64,000 nucleotides of DNA from Kibdelosporangium sp. MJ126-NF4 (GCF_000826545.1 NZ_CDME01000006.1:155063-219062), one strand, 5' to 3'; shown: positions 36,893 to 45,518, counted from the first letter of the stretch. Numbers and translations are program-made. Notes: a model not told the origin generated them from the letters alone.

Positions 36893-37693
36893 ATGGACCT
36901 GCAGCTGACGGACAAAGTCGCCTTCGTGACCGGAGCGGGCAAGGGCATCGGCCGGGCCGTCGCCGAACACCTCGCCGCCGAGGGAGCGGACGTGGTGATC
37001 ACCGCGCGGACCGCCGAATCCCTTGAGGCGACAGCGAAGGAGATCTCCGCGGCGAGCGGCCGGTCGGTCGTGCCACTGGTGGGCGACATGAGCAGGACCG
37101 AGGACGTCGAACGCTGCGTCGCGGCGACACTCGAACGCTTCGGCCGGATCGACACGCTGGTCACGTGCGCGGGCAGCTCCCCGGGCGGCCTGCTGGAGGA
37201 CCTGACCGAAGAGCAGTGGATGTCCAGCCTGAACCTGAAGTTCATGGGCTACGTCCGTTCGGTGCGCGCGGTCATCCCGCACATGCGCGAGCGTGGCTCG
37301 GGATCCATCGTGCTCGTCGTCGGAAACGACGGCCTGAAGCCGAGTTACTGGGAGCTGACGGCAGGCGTGGCGAACGCGGCCGACATCAACTTCGCCTCGT
37401 CCATCGCCGAGCAGTACGGCCGCTACGGCGTCCGGATCAACACGGTCAACCCCGGCCCAGTGAACACGGACCGCTGGGACACCCTGGAAAAGGCCTTCGC
37501 CAGGGACAAGAAAGTCAGCCAGGACCGCGCGCACGAGCTGGCCACCGGCTCGATCCCGGTCGGCCGGATCTGCGAGCCGGACGAGGTCGCGGCACTGGTG
37601 GCGTTCCTCGCCTCGCCACGGGCTAGCTTCATCAACGGCGCTCACATCCCCGTCGACGGCGGGCAACGTAAGGCATTGATGGACATCTCATGA
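36893..37693 (+). CDS. SDR-fold protein lacking the usual catalytic residues
   Basis: This 266-residue protein has the Rossmann loop VTGAGKGIGRAVAEHL, VGDMSRTEDVER, VTCAGSSPGG, VNPGPVNTDRW and the closing INGAHIPVDGGQ, so cofactor binding looks intact. Aligning the VRINTVNPG segment with FabG places Ala and Asn where Tyr and Lys of YxxxK should be (AGVAN), and no Ser at the first catalytic position (VVGNDG). The substrate-binding core is therefore unconventional. The start has GAGGAG seven bases upstream. It sits between the ligase-amidase and CoxG-like genes, with an ATGA overlap to the latter. It may be a reductase with another mechanism or a structural partner. Confidence 0.85.
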   Translation: MDLQLTDKVAFVTGAGKGIGRAVAEHLAAEGADVVITARTAESLEATAKEISAASGRSVVPLVGDMSRTEDVERCVAATLERFGRIDTLVTCAGSSPGGLLEDLTEEQWMSSLNLKFMGYVRSVRAVIPHMRERGSGSIVLVVGNDGLKPSYWELTAGVANAADINFASSIAEQYGRYGVRINTVNPGPVNTDRWDTLEKAFARDKKVSQDRAHELATGSIPVGRICEPDEVAALVAFLASPRASFINGAHIPVDGGQRKALMDIS

Positions 37694-38325
37694 AGCTGAC
37701 CAACGAAGTCCACATCGCGCAGGACCCGGCAACGGTCTTCTCGACGCTGCTGGACGTGGAGCGGGTGGCCGGATGCATGCCCGGCAGCAAACTGACCGGT
37801 CGCGTGGACGACTCGACCTACACCGGCGAAGTGAAGGTGAAAGTCGGGCCGCTCGGCGTCGCCTACGCGGGAACGGTGAAGTTCCTGTCGGTCGACGAGT
37901 CCACCCGCACAGCGGTCCTGAAGGCCTCCGGTCGCGAGCAACATGGCCAGGGCAACGCGGACGCTCACGTGACAGCACGCGTGCTGCAGGACGGCGACGG
38001 CTCGAAGGTGTCGATCGAGACGGACCTGATGATTCGCGGCAAGGTGGCACAGTTCGGGCGTGGCGTGATCGGCGAGGTGTCGCAGCGGCTGATCGACCAG
38101 TTCGCGCAGAACGTGGAGAAGTCCTTCGACAGCCCAGCGGCCACTTCAACCACCTCGGCCACCCCGGCCACCGAACCGGAGGCCCTCGACGGCGCGGCGC
38201 TCGTGCTGGTGCCGTTGTTGAAGCGGTTCGCTCCCGTCGCGGCGGGCGTGGCCCTCGGCTTGGTGGCCGGACTGAGCCTGCGACGCAAGCAGGTGATCGA
38301 AGTGATCATCCGCCGGGCACAGTAG
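37690..38325 (+). CDS. CoxG-like SRPBCC protein with C-terminal membrane helix
   Basis: Residues 1-145 form the CoxG/START-like lipid-binding domain: IAQDPATVFSTLLDVERVAGCMPG, YTGEVKVKVGPLGVAYAGTV, ETDLMIRGKVAQFGRGVIGEVSQRLIDQFAQN. After a Thr/Ala-rich linker, one hydrophobic helix (FAPVAAGVALGLVAGLSL) with a basic end (RRKQVIEVIIRRAQ) anchors it. CoxG is associated with aerobic CO dehydrogenases and is thought to connect the enzyme to the membrane or to quinones. Here it should serve the divergent molybdenum hydroxylase. It overlaps the SDR stop by four bases. Confidence 0.9.
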   Translation: MKLTNEVHIAQDPATVFSTLLDVERVAGCMPGSKLTGRVDDSTYTGEVKVKVGPLGVAYAGTVKFLSVDESTRTAVLKASGREQHGQGNADAHVTARVLQDGDGSKVSIETDLMIRGKVAQFGRGVIGEVSQRLIDQFAQNVEKSFDSPAATSTTSATPATEPEALDGAALVLVPLLKRFAPVAAGVALGLVAGLSLRRKQVIEVIIRRAQ

Positions 38326-38373
38326 CGAGACCGTGGTCTCAATTGCCCTGGTCCATCGCAGTGGGCAAAGCGG

Positions 38374-38407
38374 AAGGGCTGCCTCCCGAGACTGGGAGAC
38401 AGCCCTT
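38374..38407. terminator. Strong hairpin between the CoxG-like gene and tRNA-Gly
   Basis: AAGGGCTG (38374) pairs with CAGCCCTT (ending 38407), with a further CTCCC/GGGAG stem inside. There is no T-run on either side, so this is a terminator-like or barrier hairpin between the plus-strand operon and the minus-strand tRNA gene, not a textbook intrinsic terminator. Confidence 0.6.
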
Positions 38408-38427
38408 CTGACCTGCTAAAACTAAGC

Positions 38428-38501
38428 TGGAGCGGATGACGGGAATCGAACCCGCGTATTCAGCTTGGGAAGCTGATGTTCTACCATTGAACTACATCCG
38501 C
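38428..38501 (-). tRNA. tRNA-Gly (anticodon CCC), CCA encoded
   Basis: On the minus strand the acceptor arms GCGGATG and CATCCGC pair, the D-arm reads TAGTTCAATGGTAGA, and the anticodon loop is TTCCCAA flanked by CAGC/GCTG, giving anticodon CCC. The T-arm is GCGGGTTCGATTCCCGT. The discriminator T is followed by an encoded CCA (38428-38430). All arms are intact, and no repeat of the tRNA end was noticed in the window. Confidence 0.95.
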
Positions 38502-38557
38502 GAACGCCTGACCGAGCATACACAACATCAGCTCCGGGGCGCAGCTAGGGTGTGGGC

Positions 38558-39151
38558 GTGCTGCTGAGTGATCGTGATCTGACCAAGGAGCTGGAGTCGG
38601 GACGGCTGGGGCTTGCGCCCTACGACCCGGCCATGTTGCAGCCCTCGAGTATCGATGTACGCCTTGACCGGTTCTTCCGGGTGTTCGACAACACCAAGTA
38701 CACGCACATCGACCCGGCGCAGCAGCAGGATGAGCTGACGTCGCTGGTCGAGCAGGAGGGTGAGGACCCGTTCGTCCTGCACCCCGGTGAGTTCGTGCTC
38801 GGCTCGACCTACGAGTCGGTCACGTTGCCCGACGATCTCGCCGGGCGGTTGGAGGGCAAGTCGTCGCTCGGCCGTCTTGGCCTGCTCACGCACTCCACCG
38901 CGGGCTTCATCGACCCCGGTTTCTCCGGGCACATCACGCTTGAGCTGTCCAACGTCGCCAACCTGCCGATCACGTTGTGGCCCGGTATGAAGATCGGGCA
39001 GCTGTGCCTGCTCCGGCTGTCCAGTGCCGCCGAGTTCCCGTACGGCTCCCAGAAGGCCGGGTCGCGTTATCAGGGACAGCGAGGGCCGACGCCGTCAAGG
39101 GCGTACATGAACTTCCACCGGGTGGATACAAGGCGCGACACAAGCGGGTGA
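38558..39151 (+). CDS. dcd: dCTP deaminase (probably bifunctional dCTP deaminase/dUTPase)
   Basis: This enzyme makes dUMP or dUTP for thymidylate synthesis. The 197-residue product begins [13 protein letters not shown], as actinobacterial homologues do; GTG 38558 is chosen over the GTG two codons upstream for this reason. Motifs are [44 protein letters not shown] (binding loop and Ser/Arg) and ITLELSNV with the catalytic Glu. [13 protein letters not shown] closes the nucleotide site. Mycobacterial orthologues are bifunctional. Confidence 0.95.
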   Translation: MLLSDRDLTKELESGRLGLAPYDPAMLQPSSIDVRLDRFFRVFDNTKYTHIDPAQQQDELTSLVEQEGEDPFVLHPGEFVLGSTYESVTLPDDLAGRLEGKSSLGRLGLLTHSTAGFIDPGFSGHITLELSNVANLPITLWPGMKIGQLCLLRLSSAAEFPYGSQKAGSRYQGQRGPTPSRAYMNFHRVDTRRDTSG

Positions 39152-39204
39152 AGTAGCCGCCGAAGCAGTGTCCGCGGCGGCGTTCGCTGACAGACTCGGC
39201 CGGT

Positions 39205-41406
39205 ATGCGTCACGTGCTGGTCGGGCTGATGTTGTTGGCAGGCTTGGCAGGCGGCGCGCGCGCTGCCGAGGCGCAGCCGTTCACGCAGGCGTACACGAAG
39301 ATCCTCAACGGTGATTTCCTCAGCGTTGGCAGCGGTTCTCTGCGTTGTCCGGTGGCGGCGGACAACGCGCCGACCACCGGCGAGGGCAACACGCCGCAGG
39401 CCTGCGCCGACGCGGCCAACCGCGGCAACGACCGGGTGAACGACAACTTCTTCATGCAGTGGTCGGATGTGGACAGCGATCCGGCCACGTACAACTCCAG
39501 CACCGCGACGCCACGGCTGCCCGCCGGGGCCAAGGTGGAGTACGCCCGGCTGAGCTGGGGCGGGAACACCGGTGTGTTCGCGGACTCCACCGTGAAGATG
39601 TGCCAGTCGCGGGAGGCCGACACGCCCGCGATCCTGCCGTCCGGCGGTCCGAACCAGCCGGTGCGACTCACGGTCGGGGCCACGACGGCGGACGTCACGC
39701 CCACGACGTTCCGCACCGACGCGCCCGGCACGTTTCGCGGGTCGAGCCAGCTGTACTCCGCGTCCGCCGATGTGACAGCCGCCTTCGCCACGAACACCGG
39801 GCCGGTGACCGTGGCGAATGTGTGGACTCCCAGAGGTTTCGGCTGCACCGGCGGCTGGTCGCTGCTGCTGGTGCACAGCGAGCCGGGTGCGGCCAAGCGC
39901 CAGGTGCTCGTGTACGACGGGCACGTCCGGCAGAACACCGGCGACGAGACAACCACGTTGCAGGTCAACGGGTTCCGCGCGGCCACAGCCGAGGCCAGGA
40001 TCGGTTTGACCGCGTACGAGGGCGACTGGGGCCTTGGCGGCGACCGGTTCCTGGTCAACGGCACCAGCCAGGGCGACAACTTCTTTGTCTCCCAAGCCGA
40101 AGGCAGCCCGAACAACTTCAGTGTCGACACGCGGACGATCTCTGCGCCTGTCCCGGTCGGCGCGACCACGCTCGACCTGGCGTTCGCCACCACAGGTGAC
40201 AGCTACCTCGTGCAGAGCGTCGTGGTGTCCGTCGCCGTGCCCGAGTTGCAGGTGTCGGTGGCGGCGGACAAACCTGCCGTGCATCCGGGCGACCAGGTGA
40301 CGTTCACGACCACGGTCACCAACTCGGGTGGAGTGCCGGTGCGGGACGTGCGGGCGGACTGCGCGAAGATCGCCGCGCTCGACCCCGGACAGTCCCAGGC
40401 AGTCACGTGTCAGCTCGCCGCGCCACCGGACGACTTCCAGCACACGGTCGCCGTCGTCGGCACCACCGCGATCGGTGAGGTGGAAGGGGCCGCGTCAGTG
40501 CCGGTGGAGGTGCTCAACCCGGCGGTCAAGCTGACCAAGCAGGCTGACAAAGCCGCGTACCGAGTCGGCGACACCGTCACCTTCACCATCACGGTCGGCA
40601 ACGCGGGTGACACCCCGTTGACCGGAGTCGAGGTCATCGACGCGAAGACACCCGCCTGCGCGCGGACACTGCCCGAACCAGGGACGTTCACCTGCACAGC
40701 GACGGCGCCGCTGCCGGATGACGTGAACGTGGCCGAGGTGAGCGCGGCCGACCGGCTCGGCAAGCGCGTCACCGCCACGGCACAGGCGCCGGTCAAGGTG
40801 ATCCACCCGAACGTCCAGATCACCAAGGACGCAGCGCCGGGCATGGTGCGGCACGGCGACACCGTCACGTTCACCATCACCGTCCGGAACACGGGTGACA
40901 CGCCGCTGTCCGCGGTTGGCGTGGTCGACGACGTTCCCGGTTGCGGCAAGGACGTCGGCCAGCTCGGCGCGGGCGACGCCCAGACCTACACGTGCACGCA
41001 GGTGGCGGGGGCGACGGGCACGACGACCAAGGCGACCGTGACCGGCACGGACATCACCGCGCGGACGGTCACCGCAGGCGATGACGCGTCCTACACCGTC
41101 ATCCATCCGGGTATCTCGATCGTGCTGACCACCGCCGGGCCGTACAAGCCCGGCGACGCGGTCACGTTCACGGTCAGTCTCCGCAACACGGGTGACGTGC
41201 CGCTCACCGACGTGACCGTTGCGGACGCCGTGGCGCCTGACTGTGCCAGGGCGGTCGGTGAGCTGAAGGACAAGGCCGAGTACACGTGCACGATGACCGC
41301 GCCTCCGGACGACGTCACCAACATGGCCACAGCCACGGGCAAGGCACCCGTTGGGCCGCCTGTGAGCGGTGTGGGGGCCGCGTTCGTGGATGTCCTAACG
41401 CGGTAG
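39205..41406 (+). CDS. Secreted DUF11-repeat protein
   Basis: This is a 733-residue exported protein with signal peptide MRHVLVGLMLLAGLAGGARA. Residues 25-345 form a globular domain with an odd number of Cys residues (LRCPVAADN, QACADAAN, KMCQSREAD, GFGCTGGWSLLLVHSEP), resembling the N-terminal part of actinobacterial DUF11 proteins. Then come four tandem DUF11 beta-sandwich repeats, each with a variant of GDTVTFTITVRNTGDTPL and a Cys pair. There is no LPxTG motif or C-terminal membrane helix, so it should be released or held by non-covalent contacts. No function is known. The 3' end overlaps the convergent phosphoribosyltransferase gene by 12 bases. Confidence 0.85.
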   Translation: MRHVLVGLMLLAGLAGGARAAEAQPFTQAYTKILNGDFLSVGSGSLRCPVAADNAPTTGEGNTPQACADAANRGNDRVNDNFFMQWSDVDSDPATYNSSTATPRLPAGAKVEYARLSWGGNTGVFADSTVKMCQSREADTPAILPSGGPNQPVRLTVGATTADVTPTTFRTDAPGTFRGSSQLYSASADVTAAFATNTGPVTVANVWTPRGFGCTGGWSLLLVHSEPGAAKRQVLVYDGHVRQNTGDETTTLQVNGFRAATAEARIGLTAYEGDWGLGGDRFLVNGTSQGDNFFVSQAEGSPNNFSVDTRTISAPVPVGATTLDLAFATTGDSYLVQSVVVSVAVPELQVSVAADKPAVHPGDQVTFTTTVTNSGGVPVRDVRADCAKIAALDPGQSQAVTCQLAAPPDDFQHTVAVVGTTAIGEVEGAASVPVEVLNPAVKLTKQADKAAYRVGDTVTFTITVGNAGDTPLTGVEVIDAKTPACARTLPEPGTFTCTATAPLPDDVNVAEVSAADRLGKRVTATAQAPVKVIHPNVQITKDAAPGMVRHGDTVTFTITVRNTGDTPLSAVGVVDDVPGCGKDVGQLGAGDAQTYTCTQVAGATGTTTKATVTGTDITARTVTAGDDASYTVIHPGISIVLTTAGPYKPGDAVTFTVSLRNTGDVPLTDVTVADAVAPDCARAVGELKDKAEYTCTMTAPPDDVTNMATATGKAPVGPPVSGVGAAFVDVLTR

Positions 41407-41910
41407 TTCGTCCTGCCGCATGAGCCGGTGGACGGGTGGGAGGGTGGCGCGGCGTTCGCCGGTCAGGCCGTCGATGATCGTGGCGATGCCCACCAGGGAC
41501 GCCCCGCACTCGGCGACCATCGACTGGGCCGCGGCCGCCTGGCTGCCGGTCTCGATCCAGTCGTCCACGAGGAGCACCCGGTCGCCCGGCCCGAGCGAGT
41601 CGCGCTGGATCAGCAGCTCGGTCTCGTTGCCCCGGTAGTCCACCGATGTCACGCGCCGCACCTTCGCCCCGGGGAAGATCGAGCCCCGTTTCCTGATCGC
41701 GGTGAACCCGACGCCCAGTGCCACGGCGACCGCCCCGCCGAGCAGGAAGCCACGGGACTCGATGCCCGCGACCATCGTCACGTCGGAGCCCTCGTACGGC
41801 TCGGCCAGTCCGGCCACGATCTGACGAAGTGCGGACGGATCACGGAAGACGGCCCACACGTCGGCGTGGCCGTCGATCCAGCGGAACCGGGAGAGCATGG
41901 GAACCATCAT
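41395..41910 (-). CDS. Adenine phosphoribosyltransferase-like PRTase
   Basis: This 171-residue type I phosphoribosyltransferase has the PRPP-binding motif VLLVDDWIETGSQAAAA at about residues 113-129. It also has an Apt-like VTMVAGIESRGFLLGGAVAVALGVGFTAIRKRGSIFPG segment. It begins with a short hood region (WIDGHADVWAVFRDPSALRQIVAGLAEPY) like Apt, but the usual aspartate pair before the PRPP loop reads VDDW. The purine substrate is likely but not proven, as regulators share this fold. The start is near ATG 41910, with another ATG three codons in. Confidence 0.8.
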   Translation of the reverse strand: MMVPMLSRFRWIDGHADVWAVFRDPSALRQIVAGLAEPYEGSDVTMVAGIESRGFLLGGAVAVALGVGFTAIRKRGSIFPGAKVRRVTSVDYRGNETELLIQRDSLGPGDRVLLVDDWIETGSQAAAAQSMVAECGASLVGIATIIDGLTGERRATLPPVHRLMRQDELPR

Positions 41911-42063
41911 CGACTATTGGTGATCGGTTCTGTGCGGGGTGTCACAACCGGGTGATTTTGTTCGCCGACCTGCCGAAGTGAATTGTCATCAAGATCTCAT
42001 ACCCCAAAGAGCAACCTCGGCCGAATTGGATGACCGATGGTATGTCAATCACCCTCGGATGGT

Positions 42064-42109
42064 AAAAACAAAAAGTAACCGCCGTTACACGTAATGCAAC
42101 GGCGGTCAC
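42064..42109 (-). terminator. Intrinsic terminator of the diguanylate cyclase gene
   Basis: Read on the minus strand, GTGACCGCCGTT pairs with AACGGCGGTTAC across an 11-base loop (12 bp with one G-T wobble), immediately followed by TTTTTGTTTTT. It lies 27 bases after the stop of the GGDEF gene and has the full form of a rho-independent terminator. Confidence 0.9.
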
Positions 42110-42135
42110 GTAGAGCTGATAATTGAAGACGTGAG

Positions 42136-43449
42136 TTAACCCGTAGTGGTGACCATGACCGGGCGACTGGCCGTGCCGACGACACGGTTGCGTCCGGTTT
42201 CCTTGGCCACGTACACCGCCGCGTCCGCCGCGGCGAGCACCTCGTCGAGGGTCTGCCCGGCATCGGGGAACGCCGCGACACCGATCGACGCGGACCGGTC
42301 GGTGATCAGGACCGACGAGCCGTCGTTGGTCTGCGAGCTGACCACCAGCTCGGTGATCAGGCCGCGGATCCGCTCGGCCGCCATGACCGCCTCGAGCTCG
42401 GAGGCGCCGCTGAGCAGCACGGTGAACTCCTCGCCACCGAAGCGGCCGACCAGGTCGTGCGACCGGGTCTCGCGCTTGAGCAGGTCCGCCAGCGCGATCA
42501 GCATGTCGTCACCGGCCAGGTGGCCGTAGGTGTCGTTGATCTTCTTGAAGAAGTCCAGGTCGATCATCAGCACGCTGAACTCGCCGCCGGTCCGGCTGGC
42601 GCGGGACACTTCCTGGATGCCACGCTGGTGCCACGCGGTGGCGTTGAGCAGGCCGGTCTTCTGGTCCTTCGACGCCAGCTCCTCCAGCTGCTTGGCCAGC
42701 ACCGAGCGCTGCAGGACGAACATCGGCACGAACGTGACCAGCGCCATCAGCGGCTGGTTGACCAGGGCGATGACCATCATGCCGCCGATGCACAGGGTCG
42801 CCATGTCCAGCAGGTTGTCGTCCCAGCTACCGACGATCCGGTTGGCACTCGCCTTCTCCGGCGCGGCCAGGTACAGACCGCCACCGGTGATCGCGGTGTT
42901 GACCAGGAAGTACATCGCCCCCGCGACGCACACGGCCGCGGCGGCCACCTCGGTGTCGCCCGCGAGCGGGCTCGCACCGAAGAACGCGTGCGTCACCCAG
43001 CTAGCGACGAAGCAAGTCAGCGTTACTGTTGTGGCGTTCGTCATAATGCGGTGCGGGGCCACGTGCTGGATCCCCGACCAGCTGCGGATGCCCAGGTGCA
43101 GGTAGAAGGCGAAGGCCAGCGCGGCGATCAACTGGGGCGGCAGCAGCAGGATGGCGGGCAGCATCCAGACCGACGTCATGTTGATGTGCGGCGTGACGTT
43201 GAGTGAACGACGGGCACGCTCGATCTTGCGGCTCGTCTCGGCCTGCAGTACCCCCAGTACCGCGAGCACGCCGAACATGAGAAGTTGCTGGTTGGTGACC
43301 GGCATGAACGCGATCGCGGCGACCGTCAGCGCCAGCGTGAGCGCCTCGGTCGTCAGGGTGTAGGCAACCCAGCGACTGGGGCGTTCCCACAACGCCCAGT
43401 CACGGACGGGCACCCATTGTCGCCTCGCCGGTTCCGCTCCAGTAGTCAT
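42136..43449 (-). CDS. Membrane-bound diguanylate cyclase (GGDEF domain)
   Basis: This 437-residue protein has six to seven N-terminal membrane helices (about residues 25-235), a short helix (VLAKQLEELASKDQKTGLLNATAWHQRG) and a C-terminal GGDEF domain. The domain has DLDFFKKINDTYGHLAGDDML and the active site GGEEF. RSHD sits five residues before GGEEF, matching the RxxD inhibitory site, so product inhibition by c-di-GMP is expected. In actinomycetes c-di-GMP controls development through BldD. Start ATG 43449 has GGGGGA upstream; ATG 43470 lacks a ribosome site. A strong terminator follows. Confidence 0.92.
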   Translation of the reverse strand: MTTGAEPARRQWVPVRDWALWERPSRWVAYTLTTEALTLALTVAAIAFMPVTNQQLLMFGVLAVLGVLQAETSRKIERARRSLNVTPHINMTSVWMLPAILLLPPQLIAALAFAFYLHLGIRSWSGIQHVAPHRIMTNATTVTLTCFVASWVTHAFFGASPLAGDTEVAAAAVCVAGAMYFLVNTAITGGGLYLAAPEKASANRIVGSWDDNLLDMATLCIGGMMVIALVNQPLMALVTFVPMFVLQRSVLAKQLEELASKDQKTGLLNATAWHQRGIQEVSRASRTGGEFSVLMIDLDFFKKINDTYGHLAGDDMLIALADLLKRETRSHDLVGRFGGEEFTVLLSGASELEAVMAAERIRGLITELVVSSQTNDGSSVLITDRSASIGVAAFPDAGQTLDEVLAAADAAVYVAKETGRNRVVGTASRPVMVTTTG

Positions 43450-43646
43450 CCGTCCCCCAAAACCCCTCATTGTCGCGCTAGGCGAACTACCCGTTTACAG
43501 ACAGTTTCCACCGGATAGCAGGCTGACGACAAGGGCCATAGGTGTGTATTTTCTGATAGTCAGCAAAGGGAAAGGTGAGCACTAATGGCCAGCACCAAGG
43601 ATCAGTGATGTCTCCGCGCCAGGCCTCCACCTGCCGCGGCTGACGG

Positions 43647-43687
43647 CCACACCCACTGAAACGTCATGAACGATTTCGTGGGTGTGG
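43647..43687 (-). terminator. Terminator-like hairpin after the MFS gene
   Basis: CCACACCCAC (43647-43656) pairs with GTGGGTGTGG (43678-43687), and a weaker inner GAAA...TTTC extension is visible. It starts three bases beyond the MFS stop codon. There is no T-run, so rho-independent termination is only likely. Confidence 0.6.
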
Positions 43688-43689
43688 TG

Positions 43690-44925
43690 TCACTGACTTA
43701 CCCACCGCTCCGGATCCTTCCGGATGCTTCGATGCCACGCGATCGCCAACGGGACCGCTGCCAGCAGTCCGGCGGCCCCGAAGACCGCGACTGTGGTCTG
43801 CGGCGTCGTCATGTCCGTGACAACACCTCCTATCAGAGGCGAGACGCCCAGTACGGTCGTCAGGCCGGTGTTCGACAGGCCCATCACCTGCGCCCGGCTC
43901 GCGTCGGGCACGGCGAGCGAGAGCGAGGCCGTGGCCTGCATCAACGCCACAGTACCTATGCCCCCCGACAGTACGAAAACGACCAGCGAGACGACGAGTC
44001 CCGGTTGCAGGAAGCACAGCAACAGGGGCACAGCCGCCGCCAGCGACAACAGGCCCGGCAGCCGTGGCCGGACGGACGTGGGCACCCACCGGGTGAAGAT
44101 GAAAGCGCCCAAAACGCTGCCCAAAGGGTCACTCGCAAAGATCAGGCCAGTGGCTACGCCGCCACCACCGAACAGCTCGGCGTACGGCGCGGCGATCCCC
44201 TCGTAGACCGGCAGCAGGCCCATCAGCCACGTGATCAGCAGCAGCGTCCGCAGGCCGGGATCGGCGAACACCACCTTGCTGCCCCGGCTGATCGAGCCGA
44301 AGAACGACGGCCGGTCCTTCTTGCTCGCCGCGGGCGGCCGGTTGTGCATTCCCACGCGCAGGACCACGGCGGACACCACGAACGTGCCCGCGTCGAGCAC
44401 CAGCGCGATCCTCGGGTCGATCTGGGAGATCAGCACACCGCCGCCGAAGAACCCGAGCATCTGCCCGGCCTGGGTGGTGATGTTGCGGATGGCCATGCCG
44501 GTGATGAACCGGTCGCCCTTGAGGATGTCGGGCAACGTCGCGAGCTGGGAGGCCTTGAACAGCGGGTTGAGCAGTGTCGCCGAGGCGACCAGCACGCACA
44601 TCGCCCAGAAGGGCATCCCTGGGACGGCGACCAGCAGGATCAGCGCGGCCCTGAGCACGTCCGCCGTGATCATCACGTTGCGCCGGGAGAAGCGGTCGGC
44701 CAGCCCGGTCAGCAGGACGCCGCCAAGCAGCGACGGAGCGAAGGTCAGCGCATAGGTCAGGCCGGTCAGCGTCGCCGAGCCGGTCTGCTTGAAGACCAGG
44801 ATCGACAGCGCGACCCTCGCCATCTGGTCGCCGATGATCGACAGGACCTCGGCGAACCACAGCGCTCGAAACTCAGCTACGGCGAACACGTCGCGGAACG
44901 TGACTCGCCCCGGTGCTTCCGTCAC
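43690..44925 (-). CDS. Major facilitator superfamily transporter
   Basis: This 411-residue protein has about twelve membrane helices. It begins VTFRDVFAVAEFRALWFAEVLSIIGDQMARVALSILVF and has the loop 2-3 motif GLADRFSRRNVMI of the drug:H+ antiporter-type MFS (the enterobactin-exporter-like group). The central loop is basic (RPPAASKKDRPSFFG). The exported compound is unknown. GTG start at 44925. No regulator is adjacent. Confidence 0.88.
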   Translation of the reverse strand: MTEAPGRVTFRDVFAVAEFRALWFAEVLSIIGDQMARVALSILVFKQTGSATLTGLTYALTFAPSLLGGVLLTGLADRFSRRNVMITADVLRAALILLVAVPGMPFWAMCVLVASATLLNPLFKASQLATLPDILKGDRFITGMAIRNITTQAGQMLGFFGGGVLISQIDPRIALVLDAGTFVVSAVVLRVGMHNRPPAASKKDRPSFFGSISRGSKVVFADPGLRTLLLITWLMGLLPVYEGIAAPYAELFGGGGVATGLIFASDPLGSVLGAFIFTRWVPTSVRPRLPGLLSLAAAVPLLLCFLQPGLVVSLVVFVLSGGIGTVALMQATASLSLAVPDASRAQVMGLSNTGLTTVLGVSPLIGGVVTDMTTPQTTVAVFGAAGLLAAVPLAIAWHRSIRKDPERWVSQ

Positions 44926-45105
44926 TCACCGACCCCTTATGTACGCCCCGCCGGTTACCGACTGACGGGACCTTAGATGCTTGCCGTCACGAGTCAATCA
45001 CAAAGCGTCAGACGACAGGCCCAGCGTGTCGCATTGTTGCCGCAGCGGCTGTCCCGTACGCGAGAGTGACTCGGGAAATCGGCTTACGGTTCCATGCCCG
45101 ATCGG

Positions 45106-45411
45106 TCATGCACCACGGCCGTTCGGATCGATCCGGACGACGACACCGGGCAGGTCGACGATGACGGCGTTCAGCTCGCCGCGGGTTCGCGCGGCCATCG
45201 CTGTGCCGAGCCGGTCGGCGAACCCGTCGATCTCGATCAGGCCCCTGGCCAGCGCTTTGTTCAGCAGCCCCGCCACGTGCTCCCGCTCGGCGTCGGAAAC
45301 CCGCAGATCACGCGGGTCCACCTGGTCGCGCGGTCGTGCATCATCCACCACGGCCACACGGTAGCGAAATGTCTTAGTCCCCGAAACGTTGCGCCGGACG
45401 AACCGATCCAC
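45106..45411 (-). CDS. DUF1707 (SHOCT-like) domain protein
   Basis: This is a small protein with the DUF1707 domain: DLRVSDAEREHVAGLLNKALARGLIEIDGFADRLGTAMAARTRGELNAVIVDLP, where the Asp-Leu-Arg opening and the GELNAVIVDLP close are the family marks. The role is unknown. The longest frame starts at GTG 45411 with no clear ribosome site; the GTG codons just before the DDARPRD segment are alternatives and would give a protein of about 80 residues. There is no membrane helix, unlike many family members. Confidence 0.75.
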   Translation of the reverse strand: MDRFVRRNVSGTKTFRYRVAVVDDARPRDQVDPRDLRVSDAEREHVAGLLNKALARGLIEIDGFADRLGTAMAARTRGELNAVIVDLPGVVVRIDPNGRGA

Positions 45412-45413
45412 TT

Positions 45414-45443
45414 TGGACCATTAGCACGCTGCGATGCTGGTCC
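45414..45443. repeat. Small imperfect hairpin upstream of the DUF1707 gene
   Basis: TGGACC...AGCA pairs with TGCTGGTCCA with a short bulge. It lies directly upstream of the DUF1707 start and could be a regulatory site or RNA hairpin. No function can be assigned. Confidence 0.4.
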
Positions 45444-45497
45444 ATCCGGTCCAGCACGACGACGTGGGCGGACAGCCGTGCCGTCCGCCCGCGCCGC

Positions 45498-45518
45498 GTT
45501 GCCAATCCGGTTGGCAAC
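45498..45518 (-). terminator. Hairpin downstream of the sodium:solute symporter gene
   Basis: GTTGCCAA-N5-TTGGCAAC is a perfect 8-bp inverted repeat beginning nine bases after the symporter stop codon. There is no T-run beyond it on the minus strand, so it is a terminator-like hairpin only. Confidence 0.5.

Noticed and set aside
38428..38501. tRNA-Gly as an integration site
   Set aside because: No integrase gene and no direct repeat of the tRNA 3' end were found in the window, so no mobile island is supported.
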